NCBI GenBank assembly: GCA_021307315.1
Contig: JAJSPD010000050.1
Location: 124,001-188,000, forward strand
Length of the DNA: 64,000 bases
Source: Bisporella sp. PMI_857
Lineage: Eukaryota > Ascomycota > Leotiomycetes > Helotiales > Helotiaceae
Reading direction: 5' to 3'
The notes below the pieces were generated by a model, which was not told the DNA's origin, searched no databases, and worked only from the letters and a program-made list of their open reading frames with translations. Below, in pieces: positions 1 through 10,833 of the stretch; the first letter of the stretch is position 1; every line of letters begins with the position of its first letter. A program made the position numbers and the translations under genes.

Positions 1-1143
1 TACGCTGTTTTATCGATAGCCAGCGATACCCGTGCTCGCCCTGCTCCTGCCATTGATTCCACAACCGCTGAAAGAGTTCTGGCTACTCCGACACACAACA
101 TAATCCCAAACTACGGCAAGTCTCTAGCAGATCTCTTTACCGAGTTCATAGAGTCATGTGTTAATAATTCAAAATCTCTTGATATCATCTGTCGCAATTG
201 GGCACCAGTGCCCAAACCAGGAGAGCCTGTTATGCCGTCCTGGATATCCCTGATTTCAAGCTCGGCATTCGGAGAGCCTGAAGCAGCATTGCAGGGACGT
301 TCTAATGGGGATAGTTTCGTAGGGAATCCAAGCAGACGACATCAGAAGCAGTATAATGCGTCCGCTGCACTGACTCCCGTAGCGGCCTTTGGGAAGCATA
401 TGCCTCAAGAAGATTCGACCGCAACCACAGATACAGGTCGACAACAATCTGGAGGATCAAGTAGCCATGCTAGAGATCCTGGCTCACCAGTGGCCGGATC
501 AAGTTCTGTGAAAGCACCAATATACAATGGTATCATGTCTGTGAGAGGCATAGTACTCGACACCATCGAGCAACTTTCTCCTCGTGCAGCACAGGGTATG
601 ATTTTTCAGGAAGCATTACAAATGGGGGGCATTCCACATAATGAACCTGCGATTAAGAGCGTTCCGGACACGTTATGGAGAACTCTTGTCGCTGATAGAG
701 GTCCAGGTGGAACCAATGCTCCGAGTTGGTATTCCCGTGCTTGCCTCGAGTGCCTAGCGCATGTGACACAAAACGGAGATCTGAATACCAGTACGCTAAT
801 AGAGACGCCCAGTTCTTCTACTACCATGGTATCGTTCTTGAGGCGCGTTCAGCAGGTCATTTGGAACCGAAAGTTTCTAAAGTCGCTTGGCGGGCCACAA
901 CGGATCGAAAACAAGTACTTTGGCCTTGCGCCGACGACGGCCAAAGAAGGCGATCTCATTTGCATTCTATTTGGATGTAGTGTTCCTGTTGTGTTAAGGG
1001 AAATTGGCAATGGCACTAATCATCACTACGAGTTTATTGGGGAGTCTTACGTTCACGGAGTCATGGATGGAGAGGTCGTTTTGAATCTTAATCCGCAACA
1101 TCCTTACAATGGTGACAAATATACGACATTTGAAATTAGATGA
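1..1143 (+). CDS. HET domain protein, C-terminal part (5' end outside window)
   Basis: Frame 1 is open from the first base to a stop at 1141-1143, about 380 codons, so the gene begins upstream of the window. The sequence matches the region after the heterokaryon-incompatibility (HET) domain in long fungal HET proteins. It has a YAVLSIASD-like block, then KSLADLFTEFIE, the IICRNWAPVPK stretch, MPSWISLISSSAFGEPE and a Y-NAS-ALTPVAAFG block. The C-terminus carries the usual GDLICILFGCSVPVVLRE and YEFIGESYVHGVMDGE signatures. The HET domain itself lies off the left edge. Proteins of this family act in the cytoplasm in non-self recognition and cell death during hyphal fusion. No break is seen in the visible part. 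The family call is firm; the allorecognition role is inferred. Confidence 0.85.
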   Translation, partial: YAVLSIASDTRARPAPAIDSTTAERVLATPTHNIIPNYGKSLADLFTEFIESCVNNSKSLDIICRNWAPVPKPGEPVMPSWISLISSSAFGEPEAALQGRSNGDSFVGNPSRRHQKQYNASAALTPVAAFGKHMPQEDSTATTDTGRQQSGGSSSHARDPGSPVAGSSSVKAPIYNGIMSVRGIVLDTIEQLSPRAAQGMIFQEALQMGGIPHNEPAIKSVPDTLWRTLVADRGPGGTNAPSWYSRACLECLAHVTQNGDLNTSTLIETPSSSTTMVSFLRRVQQVIWNRKFLKSLGGPQRIENKYFGLAPTTAKEGDLICILFGCSVPVVLREIGNGTNHHYEFIGESYVHGVMDGEVVLNLNPQHPYNGDKYTTFEIR

Positions 1144-2230
1144 GCTGAGAGACATTTGTCTGAAGGCAATTCTGAATAGACAAGTAAACAGGAGTTTTGG
1201 CAGGGTTTGGTGAAGCATTGATACTCATAACCACAACGGCGCTAGTCATTCATCTTTGGCAATAATTACAGAACATTTTCTCACATCAATTCAATCACTC
1301 ACTCTCATTGGCGCTCACGTGGTGTAAGCATGGGTCCGGGGCACGGTTTGGAACGAAGTCGGCTCAGAACTCTTGCTAGAAACATGTAATTTGAGCAGCA
1401 CGCTAAATTCCCGTTCAATCCTCGGTAGTGTGGTAATTTTTTATTTTTTATTCCGGTGAAGATCTTTCAAGGAGTAGAGGAAAGGCATACTACAAGGTTC
1501 AAATAAAGGAAGCAAGGCTGGGTTCGTTTGAACGCCCTCACCGAACAGGCATCATAGGCACATGCCGCATGTCGCATGCCGCATCCCTGAGCTTCTAGAT
1601 TTCCAACCTGAAATTTGATGTTTCAGTCCTGAACTCCAGTTTCTTTCAGAACCTTTGCCTTGCGATTGCTTGCATCTCTCGTTGCAAAGAATTAAACTAG
1701 GAGAGAAGAATGTACCTTTCGTCAACAATTTGGTGACTCAGTTTGAACAGTCTTTGACGTGGGTCCATTTATTTGGCTGCACGTGTGACGAGAGCACAAA
1801 ATGCCCCTCTCTGCCCCAACATCTCTGCCGCTGAATACAATGTCCCTTTCAATATATGCTTTCAAACTCGACTGGTTATACAATATATGATCGGCTCTTA
1901 ATTCAAGACACACCTCGCGACGCTTTTCCCAAGCGTTACGCCTTGCTTTGTCTTGATAAAGACACCGAATCAAGAGCAAGGCTTTGCTTATGCGGCTCAT
2001 CCCTTACTACTAGGCTCGCTTCTCTACGCCTTATTCATGGTACTGCAACTGACTGTATTTATATAGCATATAAATAAAGTATACCTCCCATGATTGTAAG
2101 AGTGTTCATAATCAGCCCCTCCAGTCTACTCTCTCCTTATGAATGTCAACCGCGTTTCGGAGCTTTCACTGACAATTTCAAAGTCATTGCTATAACCTTA
2201 AGTTTGAAATTTGCTCCGCAGCTCAGCATC
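1144..2230. other. Intergenic, no gene recognised
   Basis: Only short overlapping ORFs with no recognisable protein pattern are present. A small direct repeat, catgccgcatgtcgcatgccgcat, lies near 1561-1584. The stretch presumably holds the terminator of the HET gene and the promoter of the gene at 2231. Confidence 0.5.
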
Positions 2231-2854
2231 ATGTCACAGCTCCTGCCTTCGCAAGAAATGCTTCTCAAGCCCTACTGCTGCGCTCCAAGAATTAAGCATC
2301 TACGACAATACAAAGTCAGAAAGCCTACGTCGGCGGCTAGATACAAAAGACCCTTGATAAAAAATACAAAATCGACGTCTATGGAGGAGATAGGTCAAAA
2401 AAGTGCTGTGGATGTGGTCATCACCAAAGAACCTCTGCCTCATGGCCCTTCCATACCCAAAGTCATTCACAGTCTTCAACAGGCATGTCAAGAAATAGAC
2501 CTAGCCATCTACGCACCTCTCCAAGAATCCCCAGACACAGAAAGCAACACGGATTCTATGAAATATCTTACTTCATCCTCACAAATCAAGGGTTGGGAAA
2601 GGGGACTCTATTCTTTGAGTCATGAGTTTCTGCAAGGAAATATTTCGTTGGTGGAACTCTTGGAGATTTTGACAGTGCTCTTAGCTGGGATGGAACACTT
2701 TGAGCAGGCGAAGGAGAGATTGGAGCAATGTATTGGGAGAGATTGGAAGAAAGCGGATATTCCAAGCGGACTATGGGAGGGGGTTGAGGAGAGGTGGCGA
2801 GTCCTCACGGAGGGGTCTGACAGACTGGGGGAGTATGTGAATGACAATATATGA
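2231..2854 (+). CDS. Hypothetical protein, 207 aa
   Basis: Single open frame. An in-frame ATG exists upstream at 2090, but its first 47 residues look like untranslated leader. The ATG at 2231 (MSQLLPSQEM) is therefore preferred, giving 207 residues. The N-terminus is basic (lysine/arginine-rich, residues 20-50). The second half is predicted mostly helical and acidic, with repeated leucines (LVELLEILTVLLAGMEHF) followed by EQAKERLEQCIGRDW. No catalytic motif, signal peptide or membrane segment is evident. Composition and the amphipathic C-terminal helices support a real protein. I do not recognise the family, and a short taxon-restricted gene is the likeliest reading. Confidence 0.5.
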   Translation: MSQLLPSQEMLLKPYCCAPRIKHLRQYKVRKPTSAARYKRPLIKNTKSTSMEEIGQKSAVDVVITKEPLPHGPSIPKVIHSLQQACQEIDLAIYAPLQESPDTESNTDSMKYLTSSSQIKGWERGLYSLSHEFLQGNISLVELLEILTVLLAGMEHFEQAKERLEQCIGRDWKKADIPSGLWEGVEERWRVLTEGSDRLGEYVNDNI

Positions 2855-5025
2855 TATGAAACTAAAGATATTGGTCGAAGAAAAATGATAGGGGACAAAT
2901 AGCAATTGTATAAAAAGCGATATTTTGGAAGGCTGCGATATCAAGCCTCCTAGAAGACCCTGAATTGAGACTAAGCCTCAGACTGCCATAGCCTTACTGA
3001 TGTACTCCCTTTCATGGCCACATATTCCTTGCTAACATCTGACTCTTCTAATACCCCTACCTGTGATATTTTGAGGTATAATTTAAAGTTAGGCATCGAT
3101 CTCAGGAAAAGAGTAGCCTAATACAAGATAAACCAGCTGAGACCAACTACAAGTGATCATGGAGCCTTTCAGATCCAAAAATTATGTAAAAGTTCTCAGA
3201 AACGACTTTGCAAAATTAGCAAGGTGAACGAGGAGTTTGATCTTTCACAAGCAATAAATTATTGAATTTGAGTGCTGGTTGGTTACTGTTGGAATGCATG
3301 TGCATAGCTTCCCGTGATCCACCGGATCGCGGGAATTGTGGGTCTTTTATCACTTATATAATTATTTCGCGATACTGTAGTTTAGAATAATGAATCAACG
3401 AATACCAGAACTACACTGGCAAGAGCGTAGTCAATAGCCACTACGCCTTTTGCTACGTGGTAGGTATTCCGACAGTTACTTAGGAGAATATCATGTGTTT
3501 GAGATCACCTAGCAACTGCAGCTTGATGTGAGATTTTGTAAGGTTGCTTAATGCAAAGGAACGTTTAGGCAAATAAAAGCACCCATCAAACCCCAAGTCT
3601 GCATACCCCGAGTAATATTTATTCAGAAGAACCAATGGCGTTGCGGCAATTTGCGTTTGATCCTATTGTCTCCGTATACACGGCTGATTTTAGAGGCTGA
3701 TTCTCTCGAACCCCAAGTTACATCCGAGGGGCTTGCATTTATTGCTGTCAAGGCAGCTGTCTGTATTGATGAAGTAGTGGTGCTCCAAATTGGGAGACGA
3801 CCCTTGCATTCAGGTGTCAGACAGGCGAACATGGCTTGCAGCCTTGACGCATAATTTATCAACATGTTGGGGGCTGATTCCTCCCTGGTAGTTTAATAGT
3901 ATTTGTGAGGAAAGGTTCTGATGGATGTTAGCAAAATATACGTCCAATATTCTCGGATCATATTTCTAGTATTTCTCCTTCCTGCAAACTAATGCATCAC
4001 ATCCGATGGGCTGCAAGGACAAACAGCGACAAGCCAAATCTTCCAAATTTTCATCGCCAGCGCATTAACTAAATTTTCTGAGCCTCCAAAACCAAAACCC
4101 AAAAATGAGTTCCATCTTTCTGCTATCGCACGACGTTGTGGGAGATACGCTTTGCGCAAGTCAAACGAAAATCGACTATTTAAAAGATTCGCTACTGTGA
4201 CCTTAAATGCCTAGTTACTTCGAGAGTGATATCAGAATTTTGAGGTTTATTCATCTTTAAACGATGATCTACTTATCATTACAGCTTATTATTTAAGAAG
4301 CCGTGAACCGTGTAAGGTGGCTATACATTATTTCTACTTTGGTCTGTTGAATCATCCCATTGGACCGAACTAGCTGAATCGGAAATTATTACCGCAGAGT
4401 AGTCACATATTGAAATCAAGTTTAGGATATGCTATCGTTGCTTATGCCTGTTTTATAGATATGTCACTGCTTCATAGAGGTGCTTGAGTATCATTTCGAC
4501 TCCAGCCATTAATTGATGATAAGTAATGATCAGCACCACTAATGTCTTTGAAAGATGGAATGGAAATTGAAGTCAAAATTACATTTCGGTCGCCTAGTTG
4601 TCGCCAACTAGCATAATCATAGGTTATGAAGGAATATAGATCACGTGATTGTATACTCTTCTACCAATTTATTTCTTCATCATAAATCATGGCTATGCCG
4701 AAAGCATCAAGGGGGTAGGTAGCTCTATAGCCAATAGAGAACTGAGCATTTCAGAAAGAATTTGAATGTATGAAGCAGCCATAGACAATTTGTACCTCGC
4801 CTATGACATCACATAGTTTTGCCAAGGTATTCATTGCTCAGCCACATTTTCCACGTCGACAACTTGGAATTTACACTTAGCCACATCCAAACGTGGCGAG
4901 ATTCATTCCGTCTCATAGACATAAGAGGGGATATTTAAATCAAGCGAGACACGAGCAATTCGAACCCAATTCTAACACCTCATAATATTCATATTACCTT
5001 ACCCTTGACCATCCTGTTCTTCAAA
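2855..5025. other. Long AT-rich intergenic region
   Basis: More than 2 kb with only shadow ORFs below 82 codons. No RNA gene, terminal repeat or protein fragment was recognised. A TATTTAAAT element at about 4930-4941, roughly 90 bp before the start of the Ysc84 gene, could be its TATA box. Confidence 0.45.
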
Positions 5026-6573
5026 ATGTCAGCACCGATAGGACCGACGGGAGCTCCTACCCCAGTCACAAGCAAGCCGACAACGCCGACCAAGTCATCG
5101 TTCTTCGACAAAACGAAGCATGGCGGAAAGGCAGCTTTTGACAAGGGTTGGGCTATGTTTGAGAGGCTCGGCGTACCAGTAAATAAGTTGACCAACAAGA
5201 TCGGATCAGAGGCTTTCTGGCCATCAAGTCTTGATCATGAGAGCGATAAGAGTGCAAGAATATTGAAGAGTTTCTGCAGTAAGTGATTTTATCTGAAGGT
5301 GACGGTGAATTTCGGCTAACAATGAATAGAGGATGGATTTTATACAGAACAAGCACCGAGACCTGGAGCATCGCCAGGCCCAAAGGCTAAACCCAAGGTG
5401 CTTGTCAAGATCCCGCAAAAAGTCATTCAGAATTGCGTTGGTCTCGCAATTTTCACAGTCATGCGGACTGGGCTCTGGGTATCTGGTGCTGGAGGAAGCG
5501 GTGTTTTGATCGCCAAGAACGAGGATGGTACTTGGTCTCCACCTGCTGGACTTTTAGTCCACACGCTTGGTGTTGGTTTCATGGCTGGAATCGATATCTA
5601 TGACTGCGTTCTGGTTATCAATAGCAGAGAGGCACTGGCTGCATTCTCAAAACTCAGAGTCAGCCTTGGTGGAGAAATATCGGTTGTCGCCGGTCCTCTT
5701 GGAGTTGGTGGTAACGTGGAGAGCGAATTGCTAAAGAGCCGGAAGCCGGTCTTCAGCTACATGAAGAGTCGTGGTCTCTACGGTGGGATCCAGCTGGATG
5801 GTACCATCATCGTTGAACGGAATGACGAAAACGCACGGTTCTACAAGGAACGTCTTCCTGTCAAGGACATTCTGGCTGGAAGAGTGAAGAATGTGCCTCC
5901 CGAGACCAGGCTGCTGATGGAGGTGGTCAAGGAGGCCGAAGGACGAAAAGACGTTGACCATAGTGTCTTGGAGTCTGTGCATGGTGAGCCTGCACCAGGA
6001 GATGTCCAGATCGAGGGGTTGAGCAAACCTTCTGCGGCTCAGCAAGCACAATATGCGCCACCGGAAGGCTGGTATGCACCGCAATACCCACCAGACCTCA
6101 AGGTCGACTACGCAGCCCAGAATCATCCTCTGCATCCAGGCCCTCCTGAAGCCTCAAGCCAACAACAATATTACCCACCTCCACCTTCATACTCGCAACC
6201 TGGTGGACCCTCGAGCCAAGCACCATATTCTCAGCCATCTGGAGCCGCTCCAAGCCAGGCACCACACAATGCGATCCCGAGTCCAATGGCTTATCTCCAG
6301 ACCCAGGGAGGTGCTTCTTCGCAGCAGTATGCTGCACCAACATCATCTCAACCAGGACAGGGTGCGACCGGACAAGCACCATACTTTCCCCCGCCACCAG
6401 GATCAAATCAACCACCATCGCAGGCGGCAGATCATATCACGCATGACGTGCAGGCGCACGGGGCCGCGCAGAACAACTATTATCGTGGGCCTTCATCCGA
6501 GAAAGAGAATGTCTCTACACATGAGCAATATTACCCGCCACCGCCTCCTGGTCCGCCACCATCCAAGCAGTAG
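5026..6573 (+). CDS. Ysc84/SH3YL1-like SYLF-domain actin-patch protein
   Basis: Two exons, 5026-5278 and 5330-6573, with a 51-nt GTAAGT...TAG intron, giving 498 aa. The start ATG (MSAPIGPTGAP) is the first good one after a short leader. The SYLF (DUF500, Ysc84 actin-binding) domain spans roughly residues 70-285. Its typical blocks are visible: IPQKVIQNCVGLAIFTVMRTG, GGSGVLIAKNEDGTWSPPA, a GFMAGIDIYDCV segment and GPLGVGGNVESELL. The remaining 210 residues are a proline/glutamine-rich tail ending in PPPPPGPPPSKQ, a plausible SH3 or profilin ligand in place of the SH3 domain found in yeast Ysc84. Family members bind actin and phosphoinositides at endocytic sites. The domain call is strong; the endocytic role is from the family. 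Confidence 0.9.
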
Positions 6574-7683
6574 TTCTTCTGTTTGTGGTTAACAGCTTTA
6601 AGTTTACTTTATGCGCCACGATTCGTGATTTGATGGTTTCATAATGTGATATTCTTGCGTTGTAATTAGATGAATTTGAATACCCAGTTTCTTTACGTTT
6701 GAATATCTCAAAGTGTCATGTAACCTTGGGGTCTTCCACATGTGTAATCCATAATTTGGTAATTAGTACAGACCAAGGCTGATGGCATTGCCATGGTGGT
6801 CTAGTCAGTCCTGGGATTCATCTACGTCTATAATGCTAGTCTTCATCTTGGGTATGTGCCTCGCTTCTGCCATTAGATTAGAATATTCCGTCTCCCACCT
6901 TTCCTATACTCTTAAACTGCTTTCAAGGCTTCAGAAACAAGAGAATTCTTTTCTTGCTCGTCCCACTCTCAAGCTTATTCAAGGCCGATTCTTTTTGTAT
7001 TGATTCTATCTACGCTATGTTAGTGAAGAGTTCCCTCACAAATCGTTGGCCCCTGGCATGTACTCATTTCACATCGCGGCCTGGATGAAATGAAGGAGAA
7101 GGAGACGCATGAAGGCTCTTTAATAAGAAGAGGTTAAATGCCCATTAAGGTTAGCCACAAAGCGAAAAACACACTATATTACTACACAAATGAATCTTCT
7201 GTCCAAAGACTGCCCTTATCTTGTCCTTTGGTACTCTATGGATATCGCTGCGCGTATTTCCTGGAGCGATGTCGGCCATCGATCGATTCGCGTTTTCGTG
7301 GAACTCCTTCGGAGCGTGGATCGATTCGCCACTGTTGAGACAAACATTACCTCAAACCTACACCGCCTAGATCATTTGTGCAAAGTGTGTCGTGTCCAGG
7401 GCCAGAGCTTAGAGGACAACTGAAGAAGGCTTGAAGGAATAGGAAAACGGATTTGTAGGCGTACTACCTTCTGATCAAAGCAACCTACTCAGAGTTGCAA
7501 GCAAGACGCTAGTCGAGAAAGTAATGCAGCAATGTATTATATCTAGAGAAACATCACAAATGTCCGGAGCCACTGTATCCCTACTTCACGAGCTCTGTTG
7601 TCGGTGTGCCTATGAAAGTTGAGGTCACGAAAAGGCGATATAGTAAACCTGATGACGAAATCGTATTTAAGCCATACGAGCTC
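6574..7683. other. Intergenic, no gene recognised
   Basis: Holds the 3' flanks of the Ysc84 gene and of the convergent threonine aldolase gene. ORFs of 66-77 codons overlap each other in different frames and show no protein-like pattern. Confidence 0.45.
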
Positions 7684-8736
7684 TCAAGATCTTTTCGTCC
7701 ACTCTTCAACCACTTTGCAGAATCTTTTAACCGCTAAAGGTTCTGTTGCCCATGAGGTTACGAGCCGGACGACCAATGATCCGTCGGGGAGATGCTCCCA
7801 AATAAAAAAATTGAAATGCTTCTCCACTTCTTGAACTAATGCCAACGGGAAGATAACGAAAACTTGATTAGAATCTGTCTCAGCCCATAATTTAAACCCT
7901 AGATCCACCAGAGAGGAAGAAATCTCGGCCGCGGCGCTGTTGGCATAACGCGCAAGCCCAAAAAAAAGATCGTCTTGGAAGAGCGTGTTGAACTGAATGC
8001 CTAAAACTCGTCCTTTGGCGAGAAGCGCCCCTCGCTGCTTCATATGGTAAGGAAAATCTGCCCCGAAAGATGAGTCTTTAATGACTATCGCTTCGCCTAA
8101 CAAAGCGCCATTTTTAGTGCCTCCAATCCAAAAAATATCCGTAAGATTGTAAACGTCCTTTAATGTTATGTCATTCTTAAAGGAAGTCAAAGCAGCCCCG
8201 AGACGTGCGCCGTCCATAAAAAGAAGCAGTTCAAGCTTTTTACAAATTGCGGCGATAGATTCCAGCTCGCTTCGTCTGTACACTGTGCCTATCTCTGTTG
8301 CATTCGAGATAAAAACCATCTTGGGCTTCGGTTGCCATGCAAACAATGAACTTTCATCAAAAGCTGACTGTATATCCTCTGGCGTCAATTTGCCGTCCAC
8401 GCCAGGTTTGCTGAGAATCTTGTGTCCTGTTGCTTCTATAGCACCGCCTTCTTTCCCGATAATGTGCCCTGACTCAACGGCAATAATTGCCTCGTGCGGG
8501 CGAAGGTAGCTTGCTATCGATATAAGGTTCGCACCTGTACCACCGGCTGTAAAATAAATGTTCGCTTCATCAGCGCCGATCAGCTCTCGAATTGCTTTTC
8601 TCGCATCCTTAGAGAAATCGTCGTCTCCATACCCGCTTTGTTGAGACAAGTTGGTTCGCGCCAATGCTTCAATGATTTTTGGGTGTGCACCTTCGCTATA
8701 GTCATCATTGAAACTATATTTGGCCGTGATCCGCAT
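7684..8736 (-). CDS. Low-specificity threonine aldolase / beta-eliminating lyase
   Basis: Intronless 350-aa frame, full length for the family (about 340-360 aa). This is a fold-type I PLP enzyme that cleaves L-threonine or allo-threonine to glycine and acetaldehyde. The N-terminal NDDYSEGAHPKIIEAL motif, the glycine-rich TAGGTGANL (residues 63-71), the ESGH and EGGAIEATGHK stretch (88-106) and the cofactor aspartate in FMDGARLG (D175) are visible. The Schiff-base lysine lies in IGGTKNGALLGEA (K208). The sequence resembles bacterial LtaE-type aldolases more than the usual fungal GLY1 type. It lacks introns in a window where most genes have them, so transfer from bacteria is possible. Exact substrate among aldolase and lyase activities is not decidable from sequence. 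Confidence 0.88.
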   Translation of the reverse strand: MRITAKYSFNDDYSEGAHPKIIEALARTNLSQQSGYGDDDFSKDARKAIRELIGADEANIYFTAGGTGANLISIASYLRPHEAIIAVESGHIIGKEGGAIEATGHKILSKPGVDGKLTPEDIQSAFDESSLFAWQPKPKMVFISNATEIGTVYRRSELESIAAICKKLELLLFMDGARLGAALTSFKNDITLKDVYNLTDIFWIGGTKNGALLGEAIVIKDSSFGADFPYHMKQRGALLAKGRVLGIQFNTLFQDDLFFGLARYANSAAAEISSSLVDLGFKLWAETDSNQVFVIFPLALVQEVEKHFNFFIWEHLPDGSLVVRLVTSWATEPLAVKRFCKVVEEWTKRS

Positions 8737-9420
8737 GACTTGTTAAGAGCAGGCTCGTAGTTCTACCTCTCCCTCGTCAGCAGTTAGAAGAAAAGAATGC
8801 ACCAGATTAGTAAATGAGGTATGCTAGTGAGCGCGGAAGCTACCCTGCTCCAATATGACTGGAGAGTCTGGGCCAAGTATCTAGTCGTTGTGATGCTTAA
8901 GCCGGGCCGTGAAAGAAGTTGTAAGGATCAATTTGATGGCTGACAATGAAAATGTGAGAGGCCGATTTCAATTGAACGGACTGGGACTATAGAAGCTTTT
9001 CAAATACCATACTGTGACTTGTATTTCGAATCGATTGACAACCGTTGAGATGGGGAATAATCAAAAAGCATTGTGAGAAGCAGTTTAGTGGCGCATGCAA
9101 GGGACCCTGTGGTACAATTACGGTGTGACATTCACGTGCTTACCGGGCCGTGACACAGAGCGTATGATACATGCGCAGAATCGATTAGCTAGGAGTTATC
9201 TTTGTTTAGGAGGAGGACTAGAAGACAGATTTAGGAACTGAGTGTTGCTATATTTACTTCTTTTATAGAATATTTAAATAGATAGTTAGTATTTTCCCTC
9301 CGGGAACTTAATTTATAGACCTAAGGTGGGCTTAACAGCGAGGCTCACCTAGCTAGCCTAATGTCCAGGGTCTGGCGAAATAAAGAACTCCCTTGTAATC
9401 GCTATAGACCGTCTTAATGT
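8737..9420. other. Intergenic upstream of the aldolase gene
   Basis: Contains the promoter region of the minus-strand aldolase. No coding pattern was recognised. The right end runs into the dispersed repeat at 9421. Confidence 0.4.
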
Positions 9421-9571
9421 GTGTAAGGTGGATAGAGTAGTGTGGCACGAATCAGCTCCTATTGATGCGAGGACTAACCTCTACCCTTTCTATTACGCCC
9501 CGAATCTCCTACTTATACCTTCTACCCAACCCTTATTGCCCCTTAGCACGTGATATTCTTGCATCTGACAT
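9421..9571 (+). repeat. Dispersed repeat, copy A
   Basis: The stretch gactaacctctaccctttctattacgccccgaatctcctacttatacc and the following block ending ttcttgcatctgacatg recur in diverged form at 52105-52311. The left portion, gtagtgtggcacgaatcagctcctattgat, recurs at 46915-46999. It is non-coding, and no terminal inverted repeats were identified. It is probably the remnant of a small transposable element. Confidence 0.6.
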
Positions 9572-10396
9572 GAAAACATTTTATAGTATTTTTAAAATTT
9601 AAAACCAAATAATTTTTTGTTGAAAAAAATTGTTACAATTAGGTTTATATAACTTTTCTTTTTACTATTTATTGTTTTATAGCGCAATAATTACATAAAG
9701 GCCTACTGGTTCGGCTAATAGTAAGCCGAGATATATCAGGCGGCGCCTTTTTTTATATCAAGGGGTCGTAACTTTAAGTTATACTTTGTTTTTGTTTTTT
9801 TGTTTAGCATCCTTCGACTAAAACCATACAAATAGCTATCAAAGCGCCTATATTTGGATTTGTGACAATGCCCCGAAGTCAATTCGGTTTGGTACATGCT
9901 ACTAGTTGCACTGTTTCATTTAGGAACAGATGTCAGTCACGCCATGGAACTATTGGAAACCCATACTCGCGGAATACGTCAAATAAATGGAGGCGGTTGG
10001 TATTGGCGTTGGTCTGGATGAGCTTTGTCTGCGGGGACCTTTCTTTTTTCCCCGGCTAAAGGTGTTCCAACCGCAGATTGAGACGTTCAATACTTCCTGC
10101 AACCAATGCCGGGACGTGGTGAAATCTCCCCCAACAATAAGGAAGAAGAAATCCAACGGTGATGCAAACTCGGCTTTGTTGCTTGCTCTAACACTGCGCC
10201 TCTTCAAATGCTTTCTTCGCTTGTTGGTAATCTGAATTTTTAGAATGGTCTTTAAGCTGTTCTTCATACAACGTGCATGTCAGCATTGAATAAAAGTTCT
10301 GTGGAAAAAAGAATATCGCCATATTTGTAATCCCCAATGTGTCTCCTTCACTGCCTGTTAACTTAAAATGAGGAAAAAGTACTAAAAGTTGACTAC
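9572..10396. other. AT-rich tract and unresolved sequence
   Basis: 9572-9840 is strongly AT-rich with many A and T runs, unlike the flanking genes, as expected of decayed repeats. From 9860 to 10396 several short ORFs overlap on both strands without convincing coding pattern. Confidence 0.45.
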
Positions 10397-10833
10397 AGGT
10401 GTTTTTGAGTGCTTTCGACAAGAAACCGAGCAATTTGGAATACAGTCCGTGCTCTTTCAGTGTGGTTTTTTCCGCACCAAAATCATGGACCCCGGCCAAC
10501 CTAAGAGTTGACTTGGATCCGTCAAATTCTATTGCTGAATACGCGCCACTCAACACTATTGTGGGTGGTTTTGTCCAGCAAATGAATGGAAATCAGCCCG
10601 GTGATGGGCAAAAGGCTGTCGCGGTGATGATAGACGTCGTAAAAGGCGAGGGCATTGCAGAGGGCAAGGAGATTCCTGAGCGATTGCCCTTGGGCTCTGA
10701 TATCCTAGAGAAACTTAAGAATAAATACACTAGAGCCCTAGAGGTGTGTAGGGAGTGGGAGGGGCTAATTGCGAGTACGGATATTGAGGGGGACGAGAAA
10801 GGAGACGCAAGGTCCCTGGTAAACCCAGCATAG
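10397..10833 (+). pseudogene. Short-chain dehydrogenase (SDR) relic, 3' portion only
   Basis: The C-terminal third of an SDR oxidoreductase can be read across two frames. From about 10397 one frame gives GVFECFRQETEQFGIQS then VLFQCGFFRTKIMDP, the usual block after the YxxxK catalytic region. Near 10494 the frame shifts by one base (an extra G in a GGCC context). The second frame then gives ANLRVDLDPSNSIAEYAP, NGNQPGDGQKAVAVMIDVVK and PERLPLGSD, ending at 10833. The Rossmann N-terminus (TGxxxGxG) and the catalytic Tyr/Lys are not found upstream. This is a truncated, frameshifted remnant next to repeat-rich DNA. Confidence 0.7.

Noticed and set aside
6053..6592. 179-codon plus-strand ORF
   Set aside because: It lies wholly inside the proline/glutamine-rich tail of the Ysc84 gene in another frame; its His/Arg composition is a frame shadow.
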